DNA from: Planctomycetota bacterium
GTDB taxonomy: Bacteria; Planctomycetota; Planctomycetia; Gemmatales; Gemmataceae
Reading direction: 5' to 3'
Assembly: GCA_021781415.1 (NCBI GenBank)
Contig: JAJXWW010000048.1
Coordinates: forward strand, 1 to 64,000
Length of the DNA: 64,000 nucleotides
Position 1 is the stretch's first letter; each line of letters starts with the position of its first letter. The notes under the pieces are model-generated. The model was not told the origin of the DNA, searched no databases, and saw nothing but the letters and a program-made list of their open reading frames with translations. This document shows positions 61,433-64,000 of the stretch, one piece after another. Position numbers and translations under genes: made by a program.

Positions 61433-61552
61433 CCCCCTCGCCCCTGTACTCAGGGGAGAGGGGTCGGGGGTGAGGGGCGAGAATATGCGGAAAAATCACT
61501 CCCTCACCCCAACCCCTCTCCCCTGCGTACAGGGGAGAGGGGGCTTTGCGGA
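61433..61552. repeat. 120-bp composite inverted repeat (CCCCTCTCCCC family)
   Basis: Outer ends CCGCAAAGCCCCCC and GGGCTTTGCGG pair across 120 bases; inside are two hairpins of the CCCCTG...CAGGGG, AGAGGGG type. It lies between the WD40 stop and uspA stop. It is the longest copy of the repeat also seen at 4239 and 10867. Confidence 0.75.
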
Positions 61553-61603
61553 TCGCCTTTAAGATGCCCCATCGCTCGCGCTTTCGACTTTTCTTCGGTG
61601 AAC

Positions 61604-62098
61604 CTAAACCGCGGCTCCGAGGAGATACTCGCGGGCTGGCTCCGTCATTTTGCCGCCGATGCGGAACGTCAGGACCGCGCACGGGGCATGAAGCGATACC
61701 TCCTCGGCCACGCTGCCCATCAGCCGCAGAAACTCGCCGCTGCGTCCGTGCGTGCCCATGACGATCAAATCGCTGCCGGTTTCGTTGGCCGTCGACAGGA
61801 TCGTTTCGGCGGCGTCTCCCTCTTTCAAGACAAACTCAACCTTCCCGCGATCTTCGGGGCCTTTCAGGCTCCACAAGCGTTTTTCCATCTCGTCGCGGTA
61901 GCTCTTCCAATCTTCCTCGAAGGCAGTGGTCGGCTCCAGGTTCGGCAGAAAGCCCTCCTTCGGCGCATGTGCTGGGACTACATGCAACACGATCAGGCGC
62001 GAGCCGTCCTCGGATGCCAGAGCGCGGGCGAGAGGAAAGACGGCCTTCGAGCATTCGGAAAAGTCCGTGGCATACAGAATCGTTTTCATGGCGGACAT
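61604..62098 (-). CDS. Universal stress protein (UspA family)
   Basis: 164 residues. MKTILYATDFSECSKAVFPLA starts the fold and GTHGRSGEFLRLMGSVAEEV is the ATP-binding GxxGx9GS motif, so it is probably an ATP-binding Usp. It lies beside the phosphoenolpyruvate synthase gene on the same strand and could be coexpressed. ATG 62089 is an alternative start. Confidence 0.9.
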   Translation of the reverse strand: MSAMKTILYATDFSECSKAVFPLARALASEDGSRLIVLHVVPAHAPKEGFLPNLEPTTAFEEDWKSYRDEMEKRLWSLKGPEDRGKVEFVLKEGDAAETILSTANETGSDLIVMGTHGRSGEFLRLMGSVAEEVSLHAPCAVLTFRIGGKMTEPAREYLLGAAV

Positions 62099-62227
62099 AG
62101 ACGCCTCCTCGATGTATGCGAGTCGTGAACGCAGCGCCGCGCGCTCCGTTCGTGAGTCCGACTCGACGCCGAACCCACGACTCTTCGTGTTGTCGATTGT
62201 CGGCCGCGTGCCGACAACCCTTGGCCG

Positions 62228-64000
62228 TCAAAGAACCTCCTGCAAGGTCGCCGCGTCTTGGGTTCTCACTCGATTCGCTAGATTTTTCTTCTCCATCTCG
62301 ACCAAGTCGCGCGTCGTCTTCAGAACGGTATCCGGATTGAGCGAGATACTGTCGATGCCGCACGACACCAAGAATCGCGCGAACTCCGGGTAGTCGCTGG
62401 GCGCTTGGCCGCAGATGCCGATCTTGCGACCGCGTGCTTTGACGCGGCGGATCACCTCGGCGATGGATCGCATCACCGCGGGATTGCGTTCGTCGAACAG
62501 ATGCGCCACGATCTCCGAATCGCGGTCGAGACCGAGCGTCAATTGCGTCAAATCGTTGGAGCCGATCGAGAAGCCGTCGAAGATCTCGGCGAACTCCTCG
62601 GCCAGGATGATGTTTGCCGGGATCTCGCACATCATGTACACTTCCAAGCCGTTGTCGCCTCGGCGCAGCCCAGCTCCAGCCATGACCTCCAACACTTTCT
62701 TCCCTTCCTCGACGGTGCGGCAGAACGGAACCATTAGCTTGAGATTCGTCAATCCCATCTCCTCGCGCACCTTCTTCATGGCCCGGCATTCGAGTAAGAA
62801 ACCATCCCGGTAGCGGGGATCGTAATAGCGCGACGCGCCGCGGAAGCCGAGCATCGGATTCTCTTCCTTCGGCTCGAAAAACTCGCCGCCCAGCAGACCG
62901 GCGTACTCGTTGGTCTTGAAGTCCGAGAGGCGAACGATGACCTCGCGCGGATAGAAAGCAGCAGCGATCTGTCCGACGCCCTCGGCCAATCGATCGACGA
63001 AGTACGACGGACGATCTGGGCTAAAGCGCGTCAATTCGGCGATGCGTTCCTTGGCCGGTCCTTCCGGCAACGCGTCGAAGCGGATCAGCGCCATCGGGTG
63101 GACCTTGATGGCGCTGGAGATGATAAACTCCTCGCGGGCCAAGCCAACGCCATCCGTCGGCAGAAAGGCCAAGCCGAACGCCCGGTCGGGATCGCCGACG
63201 TTGACCAGAATGTGCGTTCGGGGACGAGGTAGACTGCTCAAATCGATGGTCTGCCGGCTGAAGGGCAAGACGCCGGCGTAAACGTAACCCGCCTCGCCCT
63301 GAGCGCAGGAGACGGTCACGGATTGGCCGGTCTGGAGTACGGCGGTGGCAGTCTGCGTACCCACCACGCAGGGCACGCCGATCTCACGGCTCACGATGGC
63401 GGCATGACACGTCCGCCCGCCTCGATTGGTGACAATGGCCGACGCCATTTTCATCGTTGGCTCCCAATCGGGATCGGTCATGTCGGCCACCAACACCTCG
63501 CCCGGTCGGAAGCGGAGCAGTTCGTCCAGATGCTTGACGACGCGCACTTTCCCCGCCCCGATCTTCTCGCCCACACTGCGGCCTTGGAGCAACACGGTTC
63601 CCTGCTTATCCAGGCGAAAAATATCCAACGTCGCTTTGCGCGCCTGGGAGTGGACGGTCTCTGGCCGCGCTTGCAGGATGTACAACTCGCGCGTGCGTCC
63701 GTCGATTCCCCATTCGATGTCCATTGGCGTCGGACGCCCCGCCTTCATCGAGTAATGGTCCTCGATCAGGCATCCCCAGCGAGCCAACGTCAACACTTCG
63801 TCGTCGGTCAAACTTAGACGCGCCCGGTCCTCATTCGCCACGAGTACGCTGCGCGTACTCGGCCCGCCGCCCGTGGCATAAATGAGCTTCTCTTGTTTCT
63901 GTCCCACCGTTCGTTTGAGAATGGCACCGCAGCCTTGTTTCAGGGTCGGCTTGAACACCAGAAACTCGTCGGGATCGACGCGGCCCTTGACCACGCTTTC
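62228..64000 (-). CDS. ppsA: Phosphoenolpyruvate synthase, C-terminal part (cut by window edge)
   Basis: About 590 residues are visible, reading in from the right edge as ESVVKGRVDPDEFLVFKP. The swivelling phosphohistidine domain has GGRTCHAAIVSREIGVPCVVG. The PEP/pyruvate domain follows with EEFIISSAIKVHP, GFRGASRYYDP, the DLTQLTLGLDRDS active-site stretch and the catalytic Cys in IGICGQAPSDYPEF. It makes phosphoenolpyruvate from pyruvate and ATP for gluconeogenesis. The ATP-grasp N-terminus lies outside the window. Confidence 0.93.
   Translation of the reverse strand, partial: ESVVKGRVDPDEFLVFKPTLKQGCGAILKRTVGQKQEKLIYATGGGPSTRSVLVANEDRARLSLTDDEVLTLARWGCLIEDHYSMKAGRPTPMDIEWGIDGRTRELYILQARPETVHSQARKATLDIFRLDKQGTVLLQGRSVGEKIGAGKVRVVKHLDELLRFRPGEVLVADMTDPDWEPTMKMASAIVTNRGGRTCHAAIVSREIGVPCVVGTQTATAVLQTGQSVTVSCAQGEAGYVYAGVLPFSRQTIDLSSLPRPRTHILVNVGDPDRAFGLAFLPTDGVGLAREEFIISSAIKVHPMALIRFDALPEGPAKERIAELTRFSPDRPSYFVDRLAEGVGQIAAAFYPREVIVRLSDFKTNEYAGLLGGEFFEPKEENPMLGFRGASRYYDPRYRDGFLLECRAMKKVREEMGLTNLKLMVPFCRTVEEGKKVLEVMAGAGLRRGDNGLEVYMMCEIPANIILAEEFAEIFDGFSIGSNDLTQLTLGLDRDSEIVAHLFDERNPAVMRSIAEVIRRVKARGRKIGICGQAPSDYPEFARFLVSCGIDSISLNPDTVLKTTRDLVEMEKKNLANRVRTQDAATLQEVL

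Noticed and set aside
1-64000. tRNA and rRNA genes
   Set aside because: I saw no conserved rRNA stretches and no convincing cloverleaf in the short gaps. A covariance-model search was not possible, so an overlooked tRNA cannot be excluded.

Overview
The window looks like chromosomal DNA from a planctomycete, most likely a Gemmata-type lineage. The reasons are gene content rather than any marker gene: a Tat-exported DUF1501 protein, a huge secreted ThuA/membrane-bound-dehydrogenase/HEAT/cytochrome c protein, a sulfatase, two Gfo/Idh/MocA oxidoreductases, WD40 proteins with planctomycete-style tails, a Hanks-type kinase, zinc-ribbon membrane proteins, an Omp85/BamA and a HisA-like TIM barrel near a pterin-synthase homologue. 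GC is high, genes are single-copy and mostly chromosomal in character, and no rRNA, tRNA, phage or CRISPR was recognised. Gaps between genes are rich in short inverted repeats of several families.

Layout. 1-12 kb: the start of a Ser/Thr kinase (cut by the window edge), an NAD-sugar epimerase, an MFS-like protein, two small secreted proteins, bamA diverging from a WD40/zinc-ribbon gene, and an aminotransferase. 12-17.6 kb: a minus-strand run of hpt, glycosyltransferase, glgC, a DUF6174-like protein, an RNase Z-like hydrolase, a PilZ protein and a 90-aa protein, closed by a good intrinsic terminator. 17.7-22.7 kb: a 31-aa coupled leader ORF, an esterase, a LutA-like CCG protein, HisA-like, PTPS/QueD-like, a TPR protein and rluD. 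22.8-28.6 kb (minus): ABC permease, nadK, dxs, polyprenyl synthase and a lipoprotein. 28.8-35 kb: comB, glyS, zinc-ribbon protein, infA, and a ROK repressor divergent from an oxidoreductase with a clear palindromic operator between them.

35-44.4 kb is the accessory-looking part. It holds a wHTH-nucleotidyltransferase/HEPN pair with a consensus promoter and an operator over the start codon, the 1418-aa dehydrogenase/cytochrome protein behind a 52-bp palindrome, a DUF433 gene stacked on a PF09720/ParE toxin-antitoxin pair, and a sulfotransferase-like gene separated from a class IV aminotransferase by a GxxExxY cassette with inverted-repeat ends. 44.4-64 kb: sulfatase, DUF2252, DUF1501, oxidoreductase, a TPR protein, a MoxR-type ATPase, a thioredoxin-like lipoprotein, a SNF2 helicase, a frameshifted WD40 gene, UspA and phosphoenolpyruvate synthase (cut by the window edge).

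The most striking observation is at 55101-55643. A TlpA/thioredoxin-like lipoprotein has an in-frame TGA exactly where the first cysteine of the WAxxCGPC active site should be, the reading frame continues intact to a normal C-terminus, and a 7-bp hairpin with a GGTC loop lies 24 bases downstream. This reads as a selenocysteine (UxxC) thioredoxin-fold protein that ordinary gene calling would split into two fragments. Other points of interest are the GxxExxY cassette dividing a gene pair that plants carry as one fused protein, the possibly leaderless, self-repressed HEPN module, and the two near-perfect regulatory palindromes.
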